Under the pieces are notes generated by a model. It had not been told where the DNA came from. It ran no database searches and saw nothing but the letters and a program-made list of their open reading frames with translations. The position numbers and the translations under genes were made by a program. From the NCBI RefSeq assembly GCF_018326285.1, contig NZ_AP023362.1, forward strand, positions 4,402,001 through 4,466,000: a DNA stretch of 64,000 nt, written 5' to 3'. Of the stretch, positions 40,190 to 49,216 are shown piece after piece (within the stretch, counting starts at the first letter, position 1; each line of letters opens with the position of its first letter). Origin of the DNA: Mycolicibacterium sp. TY81 (GTDB taxonomy: Bacteria > Actinomycetota > Actinomycetes > Mycobacteriales > Mycobacteriaceae).

Positions 40190-41217
40190 CGCCGTGGCTC
40201 GTCGATTTCGGTTGGCAGCGGCAGGGTTTCGGCATCGGTCCAGATCGCGTTGAACCGCTTCATGCCGACGGTCGACACCACCTCGTCGACGAACTTCTTG
40301 CCGCGGGTGTACTGGGCGATCTTGGCGTCGACCCCCAGCAGGGCGCGGACAATCCGTTGCAACGGGGACTGTTTGCGGTGGCGGCGCTCGTCGAACCGGC
40401 TGCGGATGGTGGCGACCGACGGCACGACCGCCGGACCGACGGCGTCCATGACGTGATCGGCGTGCCCTTCCAGCAGTGTCCCCAGCACCAGCAGCTGATC
40501 CAGCGCACGCTGCTGCTCGTCGGACTGCATGATGCGCATGATGCCCAGAATGCCTTGCGAATTCGCGTCGGCGTCGCCGTCACGCTGTGCGCGCACGTAC
40601 TCCGCCAACCGGCCGATGACGTCGCCGGCATCCAGACCGGATTCGTCGGTCAGCACGGCGAGCGCCTGCGACATGTGTTCGGTGAGCCAGGGGTTCGCGC
40701 GGAACTGCACGCGGTGCGTCACCTCGTGCAGGCACACCCACAGCCGGAAGTCGGCGGGTTCGACCTTCAACTGCCGTTCGGCGGCAAGCACATTCGGGGC
40801 GACCAGAAGCAGCTCTCCACCATTGACCGCGAAGGGGTCGTACTGCCCGAGGATGCCCGACGACACGAACGCCAGCACCGCGCCCGTCTGCGCCCCGGCG
40901 ATACGTCCGCCCAGCTTCGCGGCCAGGCCTGTGGGACTGGAGGTTTCGCCACCGGTCATCACCCGCATGGAGTCGGCGGCAGCACGCACCCAGTCCTGCC
41001 GGTCGACGACGCGCGCTTCGGGCACTTCGGCGCCCTCGTTGAGGAGCGTCACCTCGCGCACCGGGAGCTCGGCCCGGCGCGCCGAATCGGCGAGCTGCAC
41101 TCGCACCTGGTTGCGGGTGTAGTCGGTGGTCGCCGGTTCCGGGCGGGTCAGCTTTGCCCCGACCGTGGCGGCGAAGCCCCAGTCGACGGCCCGGCCGACG
41201 GTCGGCTTCCGGCTCAC
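40168..41217 (-). CDS. Zinc metalloprotease-like DUF2342 protein (F420-biosynthesis-associated family)
   Basis: This 349-residue protein matches Rv3626c. It carries HEVTH in CLHEVTHRVQF, a zincin HExxH motif, and a downstream EGHADHVMD that could supply a further ligand. The family was once named coenzyme F420 biosynthesis-associated from gene linkage; a direct role in F420 is unproven. The GTG at 41217 overlaps the dacB stop as GTGA, which fixes the start; the upstream in-frame codons lie in dacB. No signal peptide is seen. Confidence 0.88.
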   Translation of the reverse strand: MSRKPTVGRAVDWGFAATVGAKLTRPEPATTDYTRNQVRVQLADSARRAELPVREVTLLNEGAEVPEARVVDRQDWVRAAADSMRVMTGGETSSPTGLAAKLGGRIAGAQTGAVLAFVSSGILGQYDPFAVNGGELLLVAPNVLAAERQLKVEPADFRLWVCLHEVTHRVQFRANPWLTEHMSQALAVLTDESGLDAGDVIGRLAEYVRAQRDGDADANSQGILGIMRIMQSDEQQRALDQLLVLGTLLEGHADHVMDAVGPAVVPSVATIRSRFDERRHRKQSPLQRIVRALLGVDAKIAQYTRGKKFVDEVVSTVGMKRFNAIWTDAETLPLPTEIDEPRRWIDRVL

Positions 41218-42584
41218 GTGCCGCACCCGCAGGACCGGAACGCCGCGGCGAGGGCGTCCAGCGCGGTGCGTCCTTCCGGACCGGCGTTGTTGGAGATGAG
41301 CGCGAAGGTCAGGACCCGTCCGCTCTGATCGGTGACGATGCCCGCGAGCGCGTTGGTGCCGGTCAGTGAACCGGTCTTGGCGCGCAGGTATCCGGCCGAC
41401 GAGGTGTCGGCGTAGCGGTTCCACAGCGTGCCACTGCCGCCCGCGATCGGCAGGACGTCGAGCAGCGGGCGCAGGCGGGGCTCACTGGTGCCAGCGGCCG
41501 CGTTGACGACGTCGTCCAGGACCGTGGCGGTGAGCCGGTCGTTGACCGACAGACCGCTGGCGTCGAACAGCGTCGCACCCGAGGTGGTCAGTCCGGCCTT
41601 CGCCAGCTGCCCGAGAACGGCACGTACCCCGCCGTCGAAACTCTGCGGCTGGTTCACCGCGGCGGCGACCTCGCGGCCGATCGACTCGGCCATCACGTTG
41701 TCGGAGGCGCCCATCATCTCGCGCAGGCGCTCGATCAGCGGCGGCGACTGCACTGCCGCGAGCTGCTGGCCGCCGGCAGGGGTGCTGCGAAGGGTCACGT
41801 TGGCGGGGTCGACCCGCAGCGCGGCCGCCAGGGCACAGCCGGCGTCGAGGGCCGGTGTCGTCGAGCGCTTGGACTCGACCGTCGTGGGCTGGACGCGACC
41901 GGCGTCGACCATCACCGACTGGATCGGCGCCCAGTCACCGCCCTCGATGTCGGCGACGTCCCAGCCCGGCGCCATGGTCGGGCCCGAGTAGAGGCTGGTG
42001 TCGACCTGAATGGCCCGGGGCGTGACGCCGGCCTTGCGGACCTGGTCGGCCAGATCGGAAATCCGGGCCGCGTCGCCGTACCAGGTGTCGGTGCCCGGCG
42101 GCGCCGCCGACAGCGTCGGGTCGCCGCCGCCCTTGAGCACCACGACGCCCGGGGTGTCGCCGGACACGACCGTGGTGGTCAGCCGGGCGTTGCGGTCGAG
42201 GGTCAGCAGGGCCGCGGCCGCCGTGAGGGTCTTGTTGGTGGACGCGGGCTGCAGCGGGACGTTCTCGCTCAGCCCCCACACCTGGGTGCCGGTGATGGCA
42301 TCGGTGATCCGGCCCCCGAGAATGCCGAGATTCGGGTTGGCGGCCAGCGGCGCCAGCACGGCGGCGAGCTGCGCGGGCACCACTTGCGGCGCGTTGTCGG
42401 AGACCGGTTGCACGGCTGGTCGGGGCGAGACGAGCGCGGGCTGGGGCTTGACCGTCGCCCCGGCTGCCGGGACCGCATCGTGCCGCGTCATCACCGCGGC
42501 GGCCGCCACCAGCGCGGCAACCAGCACGAGAACTGCCACACCGATCACCACGTGGGTCGATCGGCGCCACCGGGTGGGCCGCAT
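41214..42584 (-). CDS. dacB: PBP4-type D-alanyl-D-alanine carboxypeptidase/endopeptidase
   Basis: This is a 456-residue, class C penicillin-binding protein. It has an N-terminal membrane anchor (HVVIGVAVLVLVAALVAAAAVM), then the active-site Ser115-T-N-Lys118, an SDN in GASDNVMAES and KTG in RAKTGSLTG. The three motifs and the insert between the first two are typical of the DacB/PBP4 family. It trims peptidoglycan stem peptides outside the membrane. It corresponds to Rv3627c and is divergent from ppa, as in M. tuberculosis. Confidence 0.93.
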   Translation of the reverse strand: MRPTRWRRSTHVVIGVAVLVLVAALVAAAAVMTRHDAVPAAGATVKPQPALVSPRPAVQPVSDNAPQVVPAQLAAVLAPLAANPNLGILGGRITDAITGTQVWGLSENVPLQPASTNKTLTAAAALLTLDRNARLTTTVVSGDTPGVVVLKGGGDPTLSAAPPGTDTWYGDAARISDLADQVRKAGVTPRAIQVDTSLYSGPTMAPGWDVADIEGGDWAPIQSVMVDAGRVQPTTVESKRSTTPALDAGCALAAALRVDPANVTLRSTPAGGQQLAAVQSPPLIERLREMMGASDNVMAESIGREVAAAVNQPQSFDGGVRAVLGQLAKAGLTTSGATLFDASGLSVNDRLTATVLDDVVNAAAGTSEPRLRPLLDVLPIAGGSGTLWNRYADTSSAGYLRAKTGSLTGTNALAGIVTDQSGRVLTFALISNNAGPEGRTALDALAAAFRSCGCGT

Positions 42585-42673
42585 GTTGCTCCTGAACTCG
42601 TACGGGTCACTCAGCAGGGTATCGCTCGTCTAAGGTGTAGCCCGTTATCAGCACAGAGCTAAGGAGTCTCCCG

Positions 42674-43162
42674 GTGGAGCACGAAGTCGTCATCGAGATC
42701 CCCAAGGGTTCGCGCAACAAGTACGAAGTGGACCACGAGACCGGACGGGTGAAGCTCGACCGCTACCTGTTCACCCCGATGGGTTACCCCACCGACTACG
42801 GGTTCTTCGAGAACACCCTCGGCGAGGACGGCGACCCGCTGGACGCGCTGGTGCTGCTGACCGAGTCTGTCTTCCCGGGCTGCATCGTCGACGCCCGCCC
42901 GGTCGCCATGTTCAAGATGACCGACGAGGCCGGCGGCGACGACAAGCTGCTGTGCGTGCCCGCCGGTGACCCGCGCTGGGACAACGTCCAGGACCTGAGC
43001 GACATCTCGGAGTTCGAACTGGACGCCATCAAGCACTTCTTCGTCCACTACAAGGACCTGGAGCCGGGCAAGTTCGTCAAGGCCGCCGACTGGGTCGGCC
43101 GCAAAGAGGCCGAAGAAGAGCTGGCCCGCTCGATCGCCCGGTTCGAAGAGCAAGAGCACTAG
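42674..43162 (+). CDS. ppa: Inorganic pyrophosphatase, family I
   Basis: This 162-residue soluble enzyme hydrolyses pyrophosphate. The metal-binding [10 protein letters not shown] block, the N-terminal [16 protein letters not shown] and the C-terminal [18 protein letters not shown] are nearly identical to mycobacterial Ppa (Rv3628). It starts at GTG 42674 with AAGGAG upstream. Confidence 0.96.
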   Translation: MEHEVVIEIPKGSRNKYEVDHETGRVKLDRYLFTPMGYPTDYGFFENTLGEDGDPLDALVLLTESVFPGCIVDARPVAMFKMTDEAGGDDKLLCVPAGDPRWDNVQDLSDISEFELDAIKHFFVHYKDLEPGKFVKAADWVGRKEAEEELARSIARFEEQEH

Positions 43163-43180
43163 TCTTTCGTTTTCCCCGAG

Positions 43181-43219
43181 CCTGACCCGCCGTACGCTGG
43201 AAAGCAGCGGCGGGTCAGG
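43181..43219 (+). repeat. 12-bp inverted repeat between ppa and the LMF1-like gene
   Basis: CCTGACCCGCCG (43181-43192) and CGGCGGGTCAGG (43208-43219) match perfectly around a 15-nt loop. The 3' arm contains part of the AGGA ribosome site of the gene starting at 43228, so the stem could hide it. No U-tract follows on either strand, which argues against a plain terminator. An operator is the other possibility. Confidence 0.6.
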
Positions 43220-43227
43220 AATCGGCG

Positions 43228-44634
43228 ATGGATTGGTTCACAGCACCCGAATACTGGTTCAGCCGGCTGGTGCTGGAGCGTGGCATCGCCGGCGTCTACC
43301 TGATTGCCTTCCTCTGCGCCGCAAGGCAATTCCGCGCCCTACTCGGCGCACAGGGCATGTTGCCCATTCCGCGATATCTGTCGGCGGTGTCGTTCCGGCA
43401 GGCGCCCAGCACCTTTCACTGGCATTACTCCGACCGGTTCTTCGCGGCCGTCGCCTGGTCGGGTGCCGCACTCAGTACCGCGCTGGTCGCGGGCGCCGGC
43501 GACCTCGTGCCGCTCTGGGCGGCGATGCTCCTGTGGCTGCTGCTGTGGGTGCTGTACCTGTCGATCGTCAACGTCGGGCAGCGGTGGTACGCCTTCGGCT
43601 GGGAGTCCCTGCTGCTGGAGGCCGGATTCCTCGCGGTGTTCCTCGGCAACGACTCCGTGGCGCCGCCCGTGCTGGTGATCTGGCTGGCGCGGTGGCTCGT
43701 CTTCCGCACCGAGTTCGGCGCCGGGCTGATCAAGCTGCGCGGTGACCGGTGCTGGCGCGATTTGACGTGCCTCTACTACCACCACGAGACGCAGCCGATG
43801 CCGGGCCCGCTGAGCTGGTTCTTCCATCACCTGCCCAAGCCGCTGCACCGGGTCGAGGTCGCGGTCAACCACTTCACGCAGCTGGTGGTTCCGTTCGGGC
43901 TGTTCGCACCGCAGCCCGTCGCCACCATCGCGGGCGCGATCGTGGTGGTCACGCAGCTCTGGCTGGTGATCTCCGGTAACTACGCGTGGCTGAACTGGTT
44001 GACGATGGTGTTGGCGTTCAGTGCGATCGCCGGGCCGGCGTCCGCCACACCCCTGCCCGCCGCAGCGCCGACGTGGTTCGTGGTGCTCGTCATCGGATTC
44101 AGCGCCCTGGTCGTGGTGCTGAGCTACTGGCCGGTGCGCAACCTACTGTCGCCGCAGCAGCGCATGAACGCATCGTTCGATCCGCTGCACCTGGTGAACA
44201 CCTACGGCGCCTTCGGCTCGATCGGCCGCGTCCGGCGCGAGGTGGTGATCGAGGGCACCGACGATGACGACATCACCGACGAAACCGTCTGGCACGAATA
44301 CGAATTCAAGGGCAAGCCCGGCGCCGTCGGCCGGCTGCCGCGGCAGTGGGCGCCCTACCACCTGCGACTCGACTGGCTGATGTGGTTCGCCGCGATCTCG
44401 CCGACCTACGGGCGCCAGTGGTTCGCCGGCCTACTGGAGCGATTGCTGCGCGGCGACGCGGACACACTGAAACTGTTGCGGCACAATCCGTTTCCGGATT
44501 CGCCACCCAAGTTCGTCCGCGCGCGGATCTTCCGCTACCGCTACGCCACTCCCCACGAACTGTGGCACGACCGGGTGTGGTGGCACCGGACGCCGGAAGG
44601 CGAGTACTTCCCGCCGGTCACGCTGCCCGACTAG
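43228..44634 (+). CDS. Lipase maturation factor (LMF1)-family membrane protein
   Basis: This 468-residue protein has several membrane spans in its first 300 residues (VYLIAFLCAARQ, LWAAMLLWLLLWVLYLSIVNVG and others). It contains the LMF family blocks WYAFGWESLLLEAGFLAVFLG and RTEFGAGLIKLRGDRCWRDLTCLYYHHETQPMP, with a C-terminal domain ending in WWHRTPEGEYFPP. In vertebrates LMF1 helps lipases fold in the ER. The bacterial relatives are unstudied, and a role in exported lipase or envelope protein folding is only an inference. It is convergent with tetR by a 4-nt overlap. Confidence 0.85.
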   Translation: MDWFTAPEYWFSRLVLERGIAGVYLIAFLCAARQFRALLGAQGMLPIPRYLSAVSFRQAPSTFHWHYSDRFFAAVAWSGAALSTALVAGAGDLVPLWAAMLLWLLLWVLYLSIVNVGQRWYAFGWESLLLEAGFLAVFLGNDSVAPPVLVIWLARWLVFRTEFGAGLIKLRGDRCWRDLTCLYYHHETQPMPGPLSWFFHHLPKPLHRVEVAVNHFTQLVVPFGLFAPQPVATIAGAIVVVTQLWLVISGNYAWLNWLTMVLAFSAIAGPASATPLPAAAPTWFVVLVIGFSALVVVLSYWPVRNLLSPQQRMNASFDPLHLVNTYGAFGSIGRVRREVVIEGTDDDDITDETVWHEYEFKGKPGAVGRLPRQWAPYHLRLDWLMWFAAISPTYGRQWFAGLLERLLRGDADTLKLLRHNPFPDSPPKFVRARIFRYRYATPHELWHDRVWWHRTPEGEYFPPVTLPD

Positions 44635-45236
44635 TGCGCGGCTTCGATCCGGCCGGCCAGCATCGCGGTCCAGTCCGCGATGTACTCGTCATCGGGGATG
44701 TCCACCTGCGGGGCGTGGAAGACGACACGTGTCGCCTGCTTGCCCAGCAGCGCGTTGACCCCGACCACGGCGATCCGCCGGGCGTCGGCCGGATCGAGGC
44801 GGGGCGCGCAACCCCTGATCCAGTCGGTCAGCTCGCTGTAGAGGCCGTCGACCAGAGCGGCATAGGCGGCGTTGACGCGGTCCGACTGGTCGGCCGGTGT
44901 GCGGGCCGCCACCTGCAGGAACTGGCTTTCCTGGTTCAGGACGCTCAGCACGTACCGGCCGAGCAGCGTGAGCTCGGTCCGCAGCTCGCCCTCGCCGGCG
45001 AACAGTGCGCTGATGTCGTGCATCGCGCGACGCCGGTCCAACTGCCTGTCGATCCCCGCGGCGAGGACGGCCTCTTTGGTCTTGAAGTGGTTGTAGAGGG
45101 CGCCGCAGCCGGGCACCAGGCCGGCCGCCTTCTCGATCTGGGTGATGCTGGTGGCTTTGTAGCCCTGCTCGCTGAACAGCCGCATGGCCTCGGTGACCAG
45201 GCGTTCCTTGGTCCGTTCCCTTGTCGAGGTTTCCAC
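44631..45236 (-). CDS. TetR family regulator, divergent from the ABC1-P450 operon
   Basis: This is a 201-residue TetR protein. Its N-terminal DNA-binding domain has ATSITQIEKAAGLVPGCGALYNHFKTKEAVLAAG at about residues 26-60. The C-terminal half is a ligand-binding helical domain. It is divergent from the ABC1 kinase-P450-SDR operon with an 80-bp gap containing repeated GGTCA/TGACC elements, so it most likely controls that operon and itself. Confidence 0.9.
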   Translation of the reverse strand: METSTRERTKERLVTEAMRLFSEQGYKATSITQIEKAAGLVPGCGALYNHFKTKEAVLAAGIDRQLDRRRAMHDISALFAGEGELRTELTLLGRYVLSVLNQESQFLQVAARTPADQSDRVNAAYAALVDGLYSELTDWIRGCAPRLDPADARRIAVVGVNALLGKQATRVVFHAPQVDIPDDEYIADWTAMLAGRIEAAH

Positions 45237-45253
45237 CGCTGACTCCCCACCAT

Positions 45254-45294
45254 TGACCGGATATAAGAAGGGTCATATATTTCGCACTAGGTCA
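45254..45294. promoter_or_regulatory. TGACC/GGTCA repeats between tetR and the ABC1 kinase gene
   Basis: TGACC (45254-45258) faces GGTCA (45271-45275), and a second GGTCA lies at 45290-45294. The stretch also holds ATATAAGAAGG...ATATAT, unusually AT-rich for this genome, and so looks like overlapping divergent promoters. The site is proposed as a TetR operator; the arms are short. Confidence 0.4.
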
Positions 45295-45316
45295 CCATAC
45301 AACGCTGGGAGGCGCA

Positions 45317-46732
45317 ATGACCGGGAATGTGCCGCGCGGACGCATCCGCCGCACCATGCCGGTCGCCGGCTTCACCGCCCGCGCCGCCGGTGGCCGGATG
45401 GTCGCGGCGCTGCGCGAGAAGGCCGGCAACACCGGCGCCGTCGAACGTTTCCACGAGCGCACCGCCGAGCAGTACGCCGAACTGCTCGGCCACTCCAAGG
45501 GCGTGTTGATGAAGGCCGGTCAACTGGTGTCGATGGTCGACGCCAATGCCATTGGCGGCGGCGAACTCTCGCCGTACCAGCGCGCACTGACGCGGCTACA
45601 GGCCGACGCGCCACCGATGGATTCAGCGCTGGCCCGGCGGGTCGTCGAGGACGATCTCGGTCGCCCGATCTCCGCGGTCTTCGCCTCGTTCTCCGACGAA
45701 CCGATGGCGGCGGCGTCCATCGGACAGGTCCACCGTGCGGTGCTGCACGACGGCCGCGACGTCGCGGTCAAGGTGCAGTATCCCGGTGTGGCACAAGCCA
45801 TTCGCGATGATCTGTCGAACACCGAATTGCTGGCGACGATGTTCCGGTTCGCGGCAGGCGCGGCGAGCACGCTCGGCACCGTCTTGCCCGATGTCACACC
45901 CATCGCCGCGGAGATTTCCGAACGCATCTCCGAGGAGATCGACTACCGCAGGGAAGCCGCGCACATCACCGCGTTCCATGAGCTGTACCGCGATCATCCG
46001 TTCATCCGGGTACCCGAGGTCGTTCGCGAGGCATCCGGCGACCGTGTCCTCACCATGACGTATCTGGACGGATTGGACTGGGCCGCAGCGCAAGACGTCG
46101 ATCAGAACTTGAAGGACACCTGGGCCGAGGTGATCACCCGGTTCATCGCCGGAGCGTACCGGCACGGCAATCTGTTCCACGCCGACCCACACCCGGGCAA
46201 CTACCGATTCGGCCTTGACGGCACGGTCGGATTCGTCGACTTCGGCTGCGTGAAGGTGTTATCCGAGGATTTGCGTAGTCGCATTGTGCGCATGATGCGG
46301 TCAGCGGTCGACGGGCGCAGACCCGAGCTGAGGTCAGTCATGATCGAAAGTGGATTCTTCACAACCGATTCCGCGCTGACAGCTGATGACGCTTATCGGT
46401 GGTACCAAGGCATCATCTATGAGATTCTCGCGCCTCAACCAGTGACCTACACCGAGGACACATCGCGGCGCGCGATCGCAAACCTCCTGGACGTACGCGA
46501 TGCTGACCACCTGATGCGGCACATCACAGTGCCGCCCGATCTCGTCTTCTTTTCCCGGCTCAACCTGTCCATGAACGCCATCTTCACCGCCTTGCACGCG
46601 ACCTTCCACGCCCGTGCCGCGGTCGACGACATGGACGGCGTCGCGGAGCCGATCACAGAGTTGGGCCGTCAGCACGTGGCCTGGGTTCGCGAGCGTGGCT
46701 TGCCTTTCGGGACGGACAACCATGTCCGCTAA
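45317..46732 (+). CDS. ABC1/UbiB-family atypical kinase
   Basis: This is a 471-residue protein. The KxGQ motif is LMKAGQ at 65-69, the Ala-rich loop AAASIGQVH is at 131-139, the ATP lysine is in VAVKVQYPG, and HADPHPGNYRF and DFG follow. These mark the UbiB/COQ8 family, ATPases that support isoprenoid-quinone or other lipid metabolism at membranes. It heads an operon with a P450 and an SDR (the P450 starts inside its last 11 nt), which suggests a shared lipid or isoprenoid substrate; the substrate is unknown. Confidence 0.9.
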   Translation: MTGNVPRGRIRRTMPVAGFTARAAGGRMVAALREKAGNTGAVERFHERTAEQYAELLGHSKGVLMKAGQLVSMVDANAIGGGELSPYQRALTRLQADAPPMDSALARRVVEDDLGRPISAVFASFSDEPMAAASIGQVHRAVLHDGRDVAVKVQYPGVAQAIRDDLSNTELLATMFRFAAGAASTLGTVLPDVTPIAAEISERISEEIDYRREAAHITAFHELYRDHPFIRVPEVVREASGDRVLTMTYLDGLDWAAAQDVDQNLKDTWAEVITRFIAGAYRHGNLFHADPHPGNYRFGLDGTVGFVDFGCVKVLSEDLRSRIVRMMRSAVDGRRPELRSVMIESGFFTTDSALTADDAYRWYQGIIYEILAPQPVTYTEDTSRRAIANLLDVRDADHLMRHITVPPDLVFFSRLNLSMNAIFTALHATFHARAAVDDMDGVAEPITELGRQHVAWVRERGLPFGTDNHVR

Positions 46733-47873
46733 CGGCGTCACGGCGGCCCGGCTGCCCTGGGACGCCGCCGATCCCTATCCCTTCTACGAAGCCCGGCGGC
46801 GCGACGGAGATGTCGTGTGGGACAACGCCGCACAGGGTTGGTTGGTGCTCGGCTACGACGCGGCCCGGCAGGTGCTCGGCGGCGCCGGGTGGACGAGCGA
46901 CCCGCTGGCCAACCCAGTCGCACGCGCGTCGATGACCATGCTGGGGCCGGAATTCGCGAAGGCGTCGATGCTCTTCACCGACGGCGCCGACCACGACCGG
47001 CTGCGCGGCGCGGTCCGGGACGCGTTCACCCGCAGCACGATATCCGGGCTGACCGAAGGCGTGGAGACCATCGCCGCCGAGGTCATCGCGCAGGCACCCA
47101 CTGGCGAGCCGTTCGATTTCATGTCGCGGATCGCCCTACCGTTGCCGATCGCGGTGGTGGGTGAATGGCTCGCGCTGGAACCCGGCCACGCGGCGTCGCT
47201 GCGCGAACTGTCGCCGTCGATCATCCGCATGCTCGGCACCCTCGCCGATCCCGTGGAGGTGGCCGAGGGCTTCGGCGCCGCCGCCGCACTCATGGCGGAG
47301 TTCCTGCCGCTCGCCGCCGATCGACGGGCCAATCCCGGCGATGACCTGTTCAGCTTCATCGCCACCGATCCCGAACTGTCGCTCGAAGACGTCGTGGTGA
47401 CCGCCATCCTCATCGCGGTCGCCGGACACGAAACCACCGCGAATCTGCTTGGCACCGGGCTGATTCGGCTGGTGACAGAACAGGTCGACACCGTCGACGG
47501 GGCCGTCATCACCGAGCTGCTGCGACTCGACGGTCCGGTGCAGTCGACGGTGCGCACCGCGACCGAAGACCAGACGGTGGGCGGCGTCGACATCGCCGCC
47601 GGCGACAGCGTCGTCGTCGTGGTGGCGGCCGCGAACCGCGACCCGGCGGTGTTCGATGACCCCGACCGCTTCCGCTTGGACCGCACCGGCCCCGCACCCG
47701 TGGCCTTCGGGTACGGCGCGCACTACTGCCTGGGTTCGGCGCTGGCCCAGCTGGAGTTGGCCGTCGCGTTGCGGGAAGTCCTTGCGCGCCAACCTGTTAT
47801 CTGCGGCGCAGTCACGTGGCGAGATACGCCCGCCATTCGCGGACCGCAGACGTTGCCGGTGGCGTTCAGCTGA
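46722..47873 (+). CDS. Cytochrome P450
   Basis: This 383-residue soluble P450 has the I-helix AGHETT at 234-239, ExxR at 265-268 (ELLR) and the heme loop FGYGAHYCLGSALAQLE with Cys336. At 383 residues it is short for a bacterial P450, and the N-terminus seems trimmed relative to most mycobacterial CYPs. The ATG at 46722 overlaps the ABC1 gene by 11 nt, and the stop shares a base with the SDR start. The CYP family and substrate are not assignable by eye. Redox partners are not encoded nearby. Confidence 0.92.
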   Translation: MSANGVTAARLPWDAADPYPFYEARRRDGDVVWDNAAQGWLVLGYDAARQVLGGAGWTSDPLANPVARASMTMLGPEFAKASMLFTDGADHDRLRGAVRDAFTRSTISGLTEGVETIAAEVIAQAPTGEPFDFMSRIALPLPIAVVGEWLALEPGHAASLRELSPSIIRMLGTLADPVEVAEGFGAAAALMAEFLPLAADRRANPGDDLFSFIATDPELSLEDVVVTAILIAVAGHETTANLLGTGLIRLVTEQVDTVDGAVITELLRLDGPVQSTVRTATEDQTVGGVDIAAGDSVVVVVAAANRDPAVFDDPDRFRLDRTGPAPVAFGYGAHYCLGSALAQLELAVALREVLARQPVICGAVTWRDTPAIRGPQTLPVAFS

Positions 47874-48781
47874 TGCGGGTGTTCGTGACCGGCGGGACGG
47901 GCGCCATCGGCGTCCACACCGTGCCCGCCCTTGTCGCGGCGGGGCACGCCGTCACGGCGCTGGCCCGCAGCGATGCGAAAGCCGCTCGGTTACGGAGCCA
48001 GGGCGCTGAGCCGGTTTCGGTGTCGCTGTTCGACCGTCATGGGCTGGCCGACGCATTCACCGGCCACGACGCGGTGATCAATCTGGCGTCGGCGCTGCCG
48101 TCGACCACGGCATTCATCCGCAAATCCGCCTGGGCGGAATGTGAGCGCGTGCGTTCGGAGGGGTCCGCGAACGTTGTTGATGCCGCGCGGGATGCGGGCG
48201 TTCCGAACCTGATTCAAGAATCCGTGGTGATGATCTACCGCGACGGCGGCAGCGACTGGATCGACGAAGACCAGCCCGTCGACCACTACCCCATCACCCG
48301 CGGCAACCACGCTGCCGAGGCCAGCGCACGCCGGTTCGCAGCGGCCGGCGGGCAGGCGACGATCCTGCGGTTCGGCGTCTTCTACGGCCCGCATGCCGCG
48401 CACAGTGAACAGATCCTCGACATGGCCAAGTGGCACATCGGGTTCTCTCCCGGACGGCCCGGCACCTACCTGTCGTCGATCCACGTCGCGGATGCGGCGA
48501 GCGCCGTCGTCGCGGCACTCACGGCACCCGGCGGCACCTACAACGTCGTCGACGACCGGCCACTCACCAAGCGCGAATACGCCGAGGCCTGCGCCGCCGC
48601 CGTCGGGCGCCGCATCTGGATCAGCGGGCCGGGACGGCTGGGGCTCCTGCTCGGTGACCGACTCACGTCGATGACGAGGTCACTTCGGGTGAGCAACAAG
48701 CGCTTTCGCGAGGCCGCGGGCTGGCGTCCCCGCTACCCCAGCGCAGTCGAGGGTTACCGCGCGATGGCAGAGCTACGGTGA
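47873..48781 (+). CDS. NAD(P)-dependent epimerase/dehydratase (extended SDR)
   Basis: This 302-residue Rossmann protein begins MRVFVTGGTGAIGVHTVPAL, with the extended-SDR GxxGxxG loop. The usual YxxxK is weak; ITRGNHAAEASARR stands where YxxxK would be expected, so catalysis may be unusual. The C-terminal YNVVDDRPLTKREYAEACA block is typical of nucleoside-diphosphate-sugar epimerase-like proteins. The TGATG overlap couples it to the P450. It is convergent with the DCC gene by a 9-nt overlap. Confidence 0.85.
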   Translation: MRVFVTGGTGAIGVHTVPALVAAGHAVTALARSDAKAARLRSQGAEPVSVSLFDRHGLADAFTGHDAVINLASALPSTTAFIRKSAWAECERVRSEGSANVVDAARDAGVPNLIQESVVMIYRDGGSDWIDEDQPVDHYPITRGNHAAEASARRFAAAGGQATILRFGVFYGPHAAHSEQILDMAKWHIGFSPGRPGTYLSSIHVADAASAVVAALTAPGGTYNVVDDRPLTKREYAEACAAAVGRRIWISGPGRLGLLLGDRLTSMTRSLRVSNKRFREAAGWRPRYPSAVEGYRAMAELR

Positions 48782-49159
48782 AACACATTCCGAGGGTGCG
48801 GATTCGCACCACGGTGTAACGCCGCGGAAGTGGTAGCGGTGGGTCGCGACCCAGCGGTAGATCCACTCTTGGAGCGCGCCGACGCCCGGGATGCCGTAAA
48901 CCCACAACGGCAACCGGGTGCCGATCGCCGCGGACACCGCAGCGTTCGCCGCCTTGGCGCCACCGAGCACCTCGCCGGAGGAATCCAGCCACCACACCGA
49001 TTCCATCAAGTGCTCGGGTGCCACTCCGAGTCGTTCGGCGGTGCCGGGCTTCTGCAGTGGTTCGGTGCGAAGCCGGCCGGTGCGATTCATCCGCAACAAC
49101 TGATTGCGGGCGCGGGTACACATCCCGCACTTGCCGTCGAAGAACAGCACACCGTCCAT
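48773..49159 (-). CDS. DCC-family thiol-disulfide oxidoreductase-like protein (DUF393)
   Basis: This 128-residue protein begins MDGVLFFDGKCGMCTRARNQLL, containing the DxxCxxC signature that names the DCC family. It has a further WVYGIPGVGALQEWIYRWVATHR segment. A thioredoxin-like fold is predicted for the family, but the reaction is unknown. The ATG at 49159 places the motif at residue 9. It is monocistronic and convergent with the SDR gene. Confidence 0.85.
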   Translation of the reverse strand: MDGVLFFDGKCGMCTRARNQLLRMNRTGRLRTEPLQKPGTAERLGVAPEHLMESVWWLDSSGEVLGGAKAANAAVSAAIGTRLPLWVYGIPGVGALQEWIYRWVATHRYHFRGVTPWCESAPSECVSP

Positions 49160-49216
49160 GACTTCATCATGCGCCGCCAGGCGCGGCCGGAAACCGTGAG
49201 TCGCCACACATCAGGG

